From Ligustrum vulgare (Eukaryota > Streptophyta > Magnoliopsida > Lamiales > Oleaceae), in contig OY743176.1 in NCBI GenBank assembly GCA_963555705.1, positions 60,338,040-60,402,039 of the forward strand: a stretch of 64,000 bases of DNA, read 5' to 3'. The translations under genes and the position numbers were made by a program. The notes beneath the pieces were generated by a model. It worked only from the letters and a program-made list of their open reading frames with translations. It was not told the DNA's origin and made no database searches. Position 1 is the first letter of the stretch; every line of letters begins with the position of its first letter. This document shows, in pieces, positions 12,531 to 23,702 of the stretch.

Positions 12531-12776
12531 GTCGACTCAACAAAAAAAAAATGAAAGAAAAATTGAAGAATTTGATCGATTCTTGTTTAAAGAATGAAAA
12601 AATGAATTTAGAACAAGAATTAAGACGACCAATTGGGATTAGAGTTTATTTCACTGGAGACCAAGAATTGGGAATGGAGGCCAAAAGCTACAGAGGAGAA
12701 GTGTGGAGTGTTTGGCCTTTGAGACATACGCAGAGGAAAGGAAAATGTTGTGAGTAATATTAGGAAGGGGAAAGGG

Positions 12777-13040
12777 CCCCCCAGGGCACATCTTCAAGTG
12801 GCAAAGGGGATGGGTGGTAAGTGCTCAGCGCAGCTGTGTGCTTGGTTCGATTCCCCGCAAGGTGGAATTGGCCTTGTGGCAAGCAAGAGTTATTGAGATT
12901 TGCTCATGCTTACCATAAGCCCTTCCACCCTGGCTACTTGGAGGCATAACCTGGATTTACCTTCCCGAATCAATGGCCTTGGGCGTGGTCGGTTCGGGCC
13001 CTCAGGGTGTGGGCTACATTTTTTTTTTTTTTTTTTTTTT
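12777..13040 (+). mobile_element. tRNA-derived SINE with target duplication
   Basis: A 264-bp insertion with a pol III B box (ggttcgattcc, about 12,846-12,856), an upstream A-box-like tggtaagtgctcag segment, and a 3' run of about 22 T. It is flanked by aggaaggggaaaggg (12,762-12,776) and aggaagggggaaaggg (13,041-13,056), a target duplication with one extra G. The corresponding flank of DIC copy B (about 43,530-43,550) lacks it, so the insertion postdates the gene duplication. Confidence 0.9.
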
Positions 13041-13059
13041 AGGAAGGGGGAAAGGGAAT

Positions 13060-13065
13060 TTTATA
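13060..13065 (-). promoter_or_regulatory. TATA-like box of DIC copy A
   Basis: TATAAA on the minus strand, conserved with 43,554-43,559 upstream of copy B. With the SINE and one duplication removed, both lie about 250 bp upstream of the start codon. Position and conservation are seen; promoter function is inferred. Confidence 0.45.
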
Positions 13066-15117
13066 AGGTAAAGAAAATTGGTTTTCGGCGGAGGAGAGGA
13101 AAGAAGTCTTTATTGACTTGACTGTCTCCAACTTTCACGCGGTTGTAGGTTATGAGCCAAGGGAAGGAGGCCTGCACCTGCACTTTAATAAGTGAGTTCA
13201 AATTTGCCGAATAGAACTTTAATTACAATTCAATTCATAATTAATGTTTAACTTTGATTAAAAAAAAGTTTAATAGATTTAATAGAAGTTTTGAAATATG
13301 TAGGTAAAAAATTGAAAAAAATTGTAGATTAAAATATGTATGAAATATGTATGATTAAAATTAAAATTTAACGCATCAAAAAGTCCATTTTTTATTTATT
13401 ATTTTTGTTTGTATAAAAAAAGTAATAAGAGTCCATTCGATAGCAAGGAGTTCCATGGAAAATGAAGAATTTTCACCCATTTTTCACCTATCGTCAAATT
13501 TGATTGCTTATTATTATTATTATGAAACTCATTTTCAATCTTTTTTCGATTTTCGTAATTTTTCTTGGAATCAAGAAATTTCTTTTCTTTGGGTTTAATT
13601 TTGAATTCATTTTTCATTTTTACCACACTTTCAAATATCAATTCCATATTCAATCAAATACATCCAAATTTCTGAAATTTATTTTTCATGAAAAATAAGC
13701 TTTTGATAATTTAATTCCCTGAAATTTATTTATTTTTCTTCCAAATTTCACGCTTGTAACCAAACAGACCACAATTTTGCCTATTACCTTACTAGCAATA
13801 ATGGTATGGCTCCTTAATAAAAGAAGTTGATTGAACTGGTATTCTTGGTTCACTGGTTGAAAAATTCAACACGTCGTAATTGGTATCATTGACGAACCAA
13901 CTTAACGTTAATCATCCTGAAGCTAGCTAGGTCATTCTAACTTTTCTAAGTCCCTGGTTAGTACCTCTAAAAAAAAAAAAAAAAAAAAAAAAAATTAAAA
14001 TAAAATAAAATTTTAATTAAAGTTAATAATTAATTTTAATCAATATTTTCATAGCCAACCCGACCGAGCGATCGCATTAAGAGTTAGAGGGTCAATTCGA
14101 ACATTAAATGATAATAAAATATATTAAAATAAAAAAATTACAAAACCCAGGTTCGGGTAGGCCGAGTTTCCAGGTCGACTTGAGTCGTTGATCGAATTTG
14201 ATCATCTGTGTTTTAGCCTTTTAGGGTCACCCAACCCGGTTTTTGGCCTGGATTGCAGGCTTTCTAGTTGGTCTGGTTCGAATTTGTAAACACTAAATTT
14301 AACCATACATTTCATAAAATTCACAATTTGTCAGCTACACATTCTATCAACTTTAATTAAAATTTGCTAAAAATTTGATTTTAATGCTGCAAAATCAGTT
14401 GAATTCACTATCATTCATTTTACCTTCTACATAATTATTTTTTCCTCCTTTAGAGCTAGGGTGCCCGTAAGATGTTCTATTCCTATTGAAACCTAAAAAA
14501 AATTTCGGGCATCAACAAACATGATAAATGATAATAGAAGGAACAAATATTTTTTCATTTATAAATCTTGCCCGTCACTTAATTGTTCAAAAACTCACGT
14601 GCTAATATTTTAAAGAAACAATGTACAGATGAAGATTTTACCATGAAAGAAAAAATTGATTTAATAAATTGTATCATAGATCAAAATTCTCTCTCCGTGA
14701 CCAAATTTCAATGTTGGAATAATTATTTGGAGTTGATGGGCCGAAATTCCTTCTTGTCTTCACGTTGAGGCCAAATTTTCCTTTTGTTCCTCACTTTGTT
14801 TTGGTATATGGAAAATGAGAACTTCACCCAAAGACTGAGAGGAGAGAATGAAGGAGAAGGGGGAAAAAAGTGAGTATATGGAATATAAATCTTTACATTG
14901 AAAAGTGGAAATAAATAAATAAATAAATAGAGCATGGAACACAAAATTGATGTTCAACTAGTGGAAACAAATTAGCCACGATATTTTCTAATCCTTTTTG
15001 TCTATCGACATAAATCTCAACCCATATGCTTTTTCAATGTTTAAATCTTCTCCTAACAGATTTAGAAACCGCAATCAATTAGCATTATTTTCTACTTCAA
15101 CAATGGCATGAGCAACG
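13066..15117. other. Non-coding, partly paralogous to the copy-B upstream flank
   Basis: 13,066-13,225 aligns with 43,560-43,700 upstream of DIC copy B. Beyond that the DNA is AT-rich and non-coding, with a poly-A tract at 13,970-13,994. A segment at 14,045-14,290 rich in aacccgacc/ggttcgg words resembles the interiors of the hAT-like MITEs at 28.9 and 33.7 kb, so it may be a degraded copy. Confidence 0.5.
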
Positions 15118-15136
15118 GAGAATATACAATCATTTT

Positions 15137-15188
15137 ACGATCAAAATTTTTTTATACGATCCAATAAAAAAAAAAGAAAAAAAAAAGA
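15137..15188 (+). mobile_element. Short A-rich retroposed insert
   Basis: About 52 bp ending in an A-rich tail, lying between two copies of gagaatatacaatcattt (15,118-15,135 and 15,189-15,206). It looks like a severely 5'-truncated retroposon. The source is unknown. Confidence 0.5.
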
Positions 15189-15207
15189 GAGAATATACAA
15201 TCATTTC

Positions 15208-15399
15208 GCCCTTGGAGCATAGCTCAGCTACAGGGTGGAAGTTCGAATCATACCAAAGGTATAGGTGAGACTCTTTACAAGCACAGTTAAATAACAAGCT
15301 CTCAATCATACTTCACTAAGGCATATTCCACGATTTACATCCTTCACAAATGTCTAGGCATTGGCTGTAAGGACTCCTAAGATTGGAGTTCAACCTTTT
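15208..15399 (+). mobile_element. tRNA-derived SINE
   Basis: A 192-bp insertion with an A box (tagctcagctac) and B box (agttcgaatc) spaced as in a tRNA gene, ending in TTTT. It is flanked by a 19-bp target duplication, gagaatatacaatcatttc, at 15,189-15,207 and 15,400-15,418. It differs in sequence from the SINE at 12.8 kb, so it is a second family or subfamily. Confidence 0.85.
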
Positions 15400-15418
15400 G
15401 AGAATATACAATCATTTC

Positions 15419-15983
15419 AATCAATATCTACTACAGCTAGTAACTATCCAGCACATTCCCAATCAAGCTGCACCCATCTATGCAAACTGCAGGTCTACAA
15501 ATAGGCAGGAACATTTTTTTTTTTTCAAGTTTTGAAGCATTCGTATACCCTCTTAAACACAAACTCATCCAACAAATAAGATTATAGTTGTTTTGGATTC
15601 ATTTTTCTAACCTCAACTGCATAAGAACCCAATAAAAGAAATTGTGCAACTAATGATCCTCGTGGCAACTCGCTAGCATATCTCCTAGCTCTCTAAGCTA
15701 CCATTTTACTAATTTCGACACTGTACTCCTACAAAACCATGGTTGTGAGTAATATCACGTTCTGTTTTAGTGCAATGCTAAAAGTCCCAATGTACCATGC
15801 GCCTAAACATGTAGGAGACACATTTCTATTCTTCAATGCTCTACTACAACTATGGCTCCATCCATAAGATTTAACTTGTCATGCTAATTATTCGGTCAAT
15901 AGCAAAGGCCGTATCCTCCATCGATAACTAGCTTCTTTACAATGAGATTCAACTCTTAGTTTATCTTTAACCGAAAAGTGCAC
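15419..15983. other. Non-coding spacer
   Basis: No open frame, repeat or element boundary recognised. Confidence 0.5.
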
Positions 15984-18804
15984 TGATAAGTGTACTTTAC
16001 ACACTTATTTTAATTTTTAAATTGACAAATTGAGCGAATTTCTACCTATAAATTATGTTTATGTTGTATATTTATGCACAACTTCAATTGGAAAGGAAAT
16101 GGACAAGATTGAAGACAAATTGAGCTAAAAGAAGAGGATTTTGATATCCAGGGATCTAATTGAAAGAAGTCTAAAATCTGAGGACCCAATTTCAATGTCC
16201 CAAAAAGATGGAGGACCTTTGTAAATATTTCAAGGTTATATTTGTAATAAAAGTCAAAATATGGTGACTAAATTGAAGAAGCTCGAAGATAAGGAACCTG
16301 AATACAAAAGAGCTTGAAATTGGACTACATGTTAAACCACGCAACTGCATGGTTCGAAATGCAAGCAGTCGCGGCTTCGCCACTGGAATCATCCATGTGT
16401 ATTTTCTTGGGCCACGTGGTCGTGTAGGCCTTTTTCAAGCCCAGTCCATTTTTTTCTGTTTTTATTTCTTTATTCAATAAATTTTTTGGTTCTGCTTTTA
16501 GGATTTTTAGGTCTCAAAATTTTAGGTATTTAAACACACATTTCACCATTTCAACTATCTTCTATTTTTATTTTATCAATTCTTTTCTCCCGATCCTAGC
16601 CTTGTTAGTATTATTTCTCTTATTTTTTTTATTATTTTTTTTCCTTTTTTCTTTGTTTCTTTTCATTTTATTGCTTTTGGCTGGGAAATCTTGGAAGATA
16701 AATTAATAGAACAAGATGAAGAAAAGTTTGGGAACTCAAATGGAAGAATTTCTTTCTCCTTTTTCTCTTTGATTTCATTGGTTTGGTGATATATGTTTTC
16801 AACCTTTGTATTTTATTTCAATTTAACATTATGAGCTAAATTAGTCATTGTTAAGATGATTTCTTATAGCTTAACTTCATTTAATTAATTTTAAGTTTGT
16901 TCATTGATCTTAGGTTATTTATTATTTTGTATTTGAATATGTGGTTATTGTCTTGCATTTGTTTAGTTACGAAATTTTTTTAATCGATTGTGTTGTGATT
17001 GATAAACACTACATATTTTATATTAAAAATTCAAATACCCTATGTAATTTGGTTAATTAATTGATTTGGCTAATTAACATTCAAAAGAAGAGATTGGTTA
17101 TGTTTGGATAGATGAACCTTATAATTATTTGATTAATTAAGTGATTAAGGCTAGTTGACATTCGAGAGAAGGACTTGATTTGTGCTGATTAATTAATTGG
17201 GGACTAATTTACATTCGAGAGATGTTAGTTTTGTCTGGAGAGCCGAACCTAACTTATGTTTTAATTGCTTTAAACACTTATTTTAGTTCTTAAAGTGACA
17301 TTTTAATTGACAAATTAAGCAAATTTCTACTTATAAATTGTGTTTATCTTGTACATTTAGGTACAACCTCAATCGAAAAGGAAATAGATAAGATTGAAGA
17401 GAAATTGAACTAAAAGAAGGGCGATCTTGATTCCAGCGATCTAATTGAAAAATAAAATAAAAGTTTGAGGATTCAATTGCATCGTCCCAGGAAGATGGAG
17501 GACCTGTCTTGCAAATATTTCATGGGTATATTTGTGATAAAAGTAAAAATGTGGTGACTAAATTGAAGAAGATCGAAGATAAGAGACCTGACTGCAAAAG
17601 AGCTTGAAATTGGATGACCGCGATCGCAGCTTGGACACTGGAATCATCAATGTGTGTTTTCTTGGCCCATGCTGTCGCGGGTGCCTTTTCTAACCTAGTA
17701 TGTTTTATTTTTCTGCTATTATTTCTTTATTCCATAACAGCTGTTTGGCTCTACTTTTAGAATTTTTGGGCCTCGAAAATTTAAGTATTTAAACACCCAT
17801 TTCACAATTTCAACTATCTTTATTTTTATCACTTCTTTTCTCCAAACCCTAGCCTCTCTCTCTCTTCATTTTTTTGCTTTTGGTTGGAAAATCTTGAAAG
17901 ATAAATCAATAGAACAAGATGAAGAAAAGTTGGAGAGCTCAAATGGAAGAATCTCTTCCTCCCTTTTCTCTTTGATTTCATGGGGTTTGGTGATGTATTT
18001 CTTCAACCTTGATATTTTCTTTCATTTTTATATTATGAGCTAAATTAGTTTTTGTTGGGATGATTGATTATGCTTAACTTCACTTAATTAATTTTAAGTT
18101 TGTTTATTGATTTTATGTTATTTATTATTCTGTATTTGAATTTGTGATTATTGTGTCACATTTGTTTAGCTACCAAATGTTTGTTGATGGATTGTGTTGT
18201 GATTGAGAAATACTACACATTTTATATTAAAATTTCAAATGCCACATGTAATTTGGTTAATTAATTAATTTGGCTGATTGACATTCGAAAGAAGGGGTTA
18301 GCTTGTGTTAGTTAATTAATTAGGGTTAATTGACATTCGAAAGAAGAGATAGTTATGTTTGGAGGGATGAGCCTCACAATTATTTGATTAATTAATTGAT
18401 TAGGGGTAGTTGACACTTGTGTTGATTAATTAATTGGGGGCTAATTGACATTCGAGAGAAGATGTTAGTTTTGTTTGGAGAGTCGAACTTAATATACATT
18501 TTAAGTGATTCATTTCATTTACAAAGTCCAAATTTTTATTAAGTGAAAGTTAAGTAAAAATCAAGCATTCGGACACTTTTATCAATTAAATTCCTTCTAA
18601 TTTTATATATTTATTTTATTTACTCTTGTCAATTTTAGGAGTTGATAATTAATTAAAACTTAAATCTTATCATGTTTTATTATAATTCAACCAACACTAG
18701 AATGGATAAATCAATCAAGAATAATCATTTCTCTTGGGATCAACAACCCTGGTTCTTCAAGTCCATTTTATTATTTGAACACGACTCGTGCGCTTGCGAT
18801 ACAC
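15984..18804 (+). mobile_element. Gypsy (Tat/Athila-like) LTR, internally duplicated
   Basis: Plus-strand relative of the element at 1728-3256. It starts with TGATAAGTG at 15,984 and ends near 18,804 after the cacgactcgtgcgcttgcg motif. The body is present twice: copy 1 from about 16,001 and copy 2 from about 17,274 (period about 1.27 kb), each with the segment ending gaagaaaagttggagag or similar and each with several ttgacattcgagagaag words. No coding sequence. It is either two nested LTRs that lost their junction or an internal tandem duplication. Confidence 0.6.
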
Positions 18805-19400
18805 TTTTTTGCGAACATGCACCTCAAATATGGTACTAATACTGCAATTTTTAACCACAACCTTGAATTTCTCTTTCGACCTAAACTTCAAGCCTACCTC
18901 AAGCACATGATCCACCAACTCTTTTTATCCGCTACATCCGGAAAACAAATCAATTTCTCTTCAACGTTAGAATGCAAACTTCTAAGTTTGTTAGAGGGTA
19001 GATATTCCAATCTTTCATATTCACTTAGGGTCCGTTTGATTCGTGAGTTTTTCATGGAAAATGTCACATCCAAGAATTTAATTTTCTACTTTTGCTGTTT
19101 CGTTCGAAGTTGGAAATGAAATTCGAATTCCATGGTTCGATCACTTTAAGCTCATTTTTAGCAAATTCCATGAAAAAAAATTCTTATGGGGTGATAGGAA
19201 ATTATTTTCTAGCTTACATGAAATTCGTTTTCTTTTCCTATTAGAGTAATCAAACACACCCTAGCTTATTCCCCACTACGATCTCTTTTTCTCATGTCCA
19301 GTTCAATGTCATAAATAATGTCTTTCCAAAAATTAATAGTGCCAAAAAGATGATTAAGCTGATGTTGTGAATCAAGTAGTCATTTTAAATGTCATATTCC
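18805..19400. other. Non-coding DNA around a Tourist-like MITE
   Basis: Outside the MITE at 19,028-19,261 no gene is recognised. An open frame of 114 codons at 18,775-19,119 starts inside the LTR end and crosses into the MITE, so it is not a gene. Confidence 0.5.
19028..19261. mobile_element. Tourist-like MITE
   Basis: Inverted ends gggtccgtttgattc and aatcaaacacaccc, 234 bp, of the widespread GGGTGTGTTTGATT type. The flanking TTA and TAG do not match, so the target duplication is not confirmed. Confidence 0.65.
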
Positions 19401-20328
19401 CTCCAGAATGTAGTTATAATTTTTGAAGATAAAAAACTAAAATAAAATAAAATAAAATAAGAATTTGTATAAATTAATGTCGTATTTAAATTAATGTTGA
19501 TTAATGCAATTTTAATTTGATTTAATATCGTATTTATCCCGTGTAAATAAAACATGGATGATAAATATGTTGTTTGTATATAATTTTTTAGAAAATACTT
19601 AAACCTCTGTTCGAAGGCTATGTTTTTGTTTATAAACAAAAATATTGTTGTTTTGTTTTCAAGATGAGTTGTTTGAAAAGTGATTTCAAAAATGCGCATA
19701 ATTAAAAAATGTTTTGGAAAAATGTGCATAGTTAAAAAGAGGATAAAAATGTGTTGTTTGTAAATAAATTTGTAGACAAAATTACTGAACGGATGCAAAT
19801 ATTTTTAATCATTCTTAATGTTAGTAATTGTGTAAAGATTATATGGTATAAGATTTTCGATATAATTTTTTTATGTCCCAAGTTGTCCAATTGTCGTATC
19901 ATAATAATTGCTGATTTTCGTAATTATTATTTTAACCACTTGATTTTGTAAATAAAATATAATTTTATTGATTAAATATTTTTTTTTGTTGGATCGAATT
20001 AAACACACATTTATAATTATTGTGATAAATTTTTTGAATGAAAATTGAAAAAAAAAAATGTTAAACACAAGAATCAAATGCAGAAATTAAATAAATTTGC
20101 ATTTTCAATGAAATTAACAATAACGTATAAAAATTATTAAAATATATTTATTATTTAAATATATAAACTGACATCTATCCAAATAAGTTTTTAATAATTT
20201 TGATTAATTATGTTGTGTTTTAAGTTTTAATAATTATTGTAATAGAATATTATTATTATATGTATTTTATATTTGTGTTGATTATGTAAACGTATTAAAA
20301 TTTTACGAATACTTATCGAAATAGGTCA
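19401..20328 (+). mobile_element. Helitron E, 5' and middle part (split by LTR elements)
   Basis: Collinear with the plus-strand Helitron at 30,183-30,781, for example the blocks near 19,480 and 30,310 and the end block ttacgaatacttat at about 20,303 and 30,715. The copy is interrupted at 20,329 by an LTR element and resumes at 29,298 with ggtactatggaaagcaacttc, matching gatactgcggaaagtaacttc of the other copy. It is interrupted again at 29,319 by a solo LTR. Its 3' hairpin has decayed. Confidence 0.7.
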
Positions 20329-20995
20329 TGTTACGACTGTGCATAAATAGAATTGGACACATCACCTACAGGGCCCACCTGGGCCCCGCTGAGTCCATCA
20401 ATACCTACAATCTATGCAGAGAGGGGATCACTAACCCAAGTTCAAATGTCTGAACCGTGTAAGTCCGAACTGGTGATATCCGAAGTACTCAGTCCGAATC
20501 AATAGTAAGACTTGATAGGGTGTCATAGATATTTGCCTGCTTCAAAAGTGGAGGAGTGATGGGACAACGTCTTTATGATGGATGGCCGCCACTGCCCTAT
20601 AGTAGACCATGATGATTATAGCTAGATAATTGGTTCACCTGTCCAATGGTGAGGAGGATGACAAGTGTATGGCACGATATGTGTCACCATCCATGCCAAT
20701 AACTCTCACTATAAATACCACACAATCACCTCCAAGAAAGAGGTTAGCAATTCAATACTTTAACTCTCTATATTTATCTCACTCTATTTTCTCTCTTTTA
20801 CACACTTATATTTCTCGCATTCAACATATATTTACTTGGAATGGGTGCTGACTTGAGTGTCAGAGTGCAAACGAGAGCCACCCTAGCTCCCTTTGTTCGC
20901 TGATCATTTGTCCTAGTGCACAGGAAATCCATGTGTTCAAAAGGAAGGAGTTGAGACGTGTTGATCCAAGGTCCTACCGAATTTTGTAATCAACA
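20329..20995 (+). mobile_element. 5' LTR of the old element
   Basis: Starts TGTTACGACTG and ends TGTAATCAACA. The last ~90 bp plus the final bases match 28,787-28,876 and 29,281-29,297. A ctcactataaatacc segment near 20,705 could be its TATA region. Confidence 0.65.
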
Positions 20996-21189
20996 TTTTG
21001 GCACTGTCTGTGGGAAACCACACTTCTAACCACAGATTCACGTGGTAAAAATCTATAAGAAACCTTGAAAGGGATAGGAAAAAAAAAAGTAAAGAAGAAC
21101 CATAAAACCTGAGAAAGGTGAGAAGCCTCTTGAAAAAGACGGATAATCCTTGCAAACTACCTTCTGAAAAAGAAGTGGTGAAATTGCAC

Positions 21190-21720
21190 CTGCAATAACC
21201 TTGAAAAAGGCTCAAGACTTTGAAGTATAAGTCTAATAACCTTGAAAAAGGCTTAAGACTTTGAAATATAAGTCTAGTAAACTGGAAAAAAGGCTCAAGA
21301 TTTGGAAATATAAGTCTAATAACCTTGAGAAAGGCTCAAGACTTCGAAGTATAAGTCTAATAACCTTGAAAAAGGCTTAGGACTTTAAAATATAAGTCTA
21401 ATAACTTTGAAAAAAGGCTCAAGATTTTGAAATATAAGTCTAACAATCTTGAAAAATGCCTAAAACTTTGAAACACAAGTTTATTAACCCCGAAGCAGGG
21501 ACAGAAGCATATTGAAAAAGATTAACGAAAATGGCTCAAGAAGCCCATCCTATTGCCCCAAGTCTCACAGTCTCAAAGACCATATATTCCTAAGCCTCGG
21601 CTTAAGTGTCTCCTTTGAAAAAAGACTCAAGATTTTGAAATATAAGTCTAATAATCTTGAAAAATGCCTAAAACTTTGAAACACAAGTTTATTAACCCCG
21701 AAGAAGGGACAGAAGCATAT
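21190..21720 (+). repeat. Minisatellite in the old LTR element, array 1
   Basis: Imperfect units of about 50 bp: taataaccttgaaaaaggct followed by caagactttgaaatataagtc. At least eight copies, including one separated duplicate block at about 21,610-21,690. Confidence 0.85.
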
Positions 21721-21759
21721 TGAAAAAGATTGACGAAAATGGCTCAAGAAGCCCATCCT

Positions 21760-22215
21760 ATTGCCCCAAGTGTCACGGTCTCAAATACCATATATTCCTA
21801 AGCCTCGGCTTAAGTGTTTCCATGACACACGATCTCAAGTACCATATATTCCTAAGCCTTAGCTTAAGTGTCTCCACGACACACAATCTCAAAGACCCTA
21901 TATTATTAAGCTTGGCTTAAGTGTCTCCATGACACACAGTCTCAAGGACCATATATTACTAAGCCTCGGCATAAGTGTCTCCACGACATACAGTCTCAAA
22001 GACTCTATATTATTAAGCCCCAGCTTAAGTGTCTCCAGGACTCACGGTCTCAAGGACCATATATTCCTAAGCCTCGGCTTAAGCGTCTCTACGACACATT
22101 GTCTCAAAACCCTATATTATTAAGCCTTGGCTTAAGTGTCTCCAGGACTCACGGTCTCAAAGACCCTATATTAATAAGCATCGGCTTAAAGTGTCTCTGA
22201 AGTGACACATGGTCT
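21760..22215 (+). repeat. Minisatellite in the old LTR element, array 2
   Basis: Units of about 54 bp containing accatatattcctaagcctc and ggcttaagtgtctccacgac; about eight copies with point changes. The frames at 21,720-22,123 come from this repeat. Confidence 0.88.
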
Positions 22216-22576
22216 TAGAGGCCCAAAATTATTGAGTCTGGCCTTATGATGTCGGAATAGTATGGTTTTCAAAAATGCTAAAATTATTTATATGTCGAGA
22301 TGACACGGCTATATGAGCCCTTCCTACTCATCTCCATAATGGCATGACCTCAGAAGCTTTTTTTGAAATTCACACCGGCTTAAACATGGATGAAGTAATA
22401 TGCTGATGTAATTTCGCCCGAACCTCCTCAAACAATGGATTTCGCCACTCAATTGAATCCACCCCGGACTAACAAACTGAATACTTAAAAACGAGGCTAC
22501 GAGGCATGAATACATGAGACTCCCAAGTGGATGTTCTCCTACTGGTCCCTTCCGTTGATACTGAAGTGGATATTCT

Positions 22577-23656
22577 TGTAAGACCGCTTTTCAATTTTAC
22601 GTGCAATTTTAAATTTCGCGCAATATTTATGTGACCGTGATTATAAATTATAAAATTGTGATATTTAATGTCTGATTCGAATTATTTTGCAGTGGAAGGA
22701 CTTGGGCGCCGTCTCGATCGATGTGCCAATTAAAAGTTTATAAATTGTTTATGAACTCTATGTGTAATTAATTATTTTTATTTGTTAAGCTTGTTAAATT
22801 CTAATTGTCATTGAGTAGTAAGTGTTTAAATTTCATTAAATTGAGATTGGAAAAAGGTTTAGGGCGAATTGAAATTTTATTGAGAGTTATGGACTTAAAT
22901 TCTAAATTGAGAGAATTGAGGGGCCAAGTTGCAAATTCCAAAAGTTTATATCTAACCCTCATTATCTCTCTCACTCACGCCGCTCTCTCACGACCTCACT
23001 CTCTCGCTCTGCCTCACTCTCTCGCTCGCCTCCGTCCCTCTCTCGACTTCTCCCTCTCTCTCGATTTCTCGCCGGCACACCACCGGACAGATAGCAGGCG
23101 CACCACCGGCCGCCACCGTCACCCACGGTAACACCTTTCCCCCCGACCCAACACACACGCACACTGGTCCGAACGCACACAACCACACCCTCGCTCGCAC
23201 ACATTTCACACACTCCGGCATACTCACACACGCAGACACCCAAACACACAAACATGCATATGTTGATTCTATGTATGTACATGTATGCATAATCTACTTG
23301 TGTGTAAATTTCAGAATTTATATTTATTTGTGATTTCAGATTTTTAGTGATTAAATTCAGTTTTGAGATTATGTGTGTGCATGCTATTTACTTACAGGTT
23401 TCAGATTTTTGGTTTAGATTAAAAATTTAATTGTAAATTTCAGATTTGAGTAATGTATATAAATGTATGCATATATTGTGTTATATATCTCATTTATGAA
23501 ATTGGTAGCTTAATTAACTACTAAATTGTTAAAAGTTTGAATTGTATATATGAAAATAGTTTAATTGAAATTTTGTTAGTTAAGTTATTAAATTGAGAAT
23601 TTTAGAATTTGGGAAAGTGGTATAAACGTGAATAAATTTCTGATTTACCTTAAAGT

Positions 23657-23702
<46 letters not shown>

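Noticed and set aside
11659..12554. Frames on the opposite strand and in other frames of the carrier gene (also 42,434-43,338)
   Set aside because: They are shadows of the conserved DIC coding sequence; the carrier frame carries all family motifs.
22805..23290. Overlapping Ser/Arg- and Cys/Val-rich frames on both strands
   Set aside because: They arise from CT-rich and AC-rich simple sequence within the 3.4-kb LTR and have no recognisable domain.
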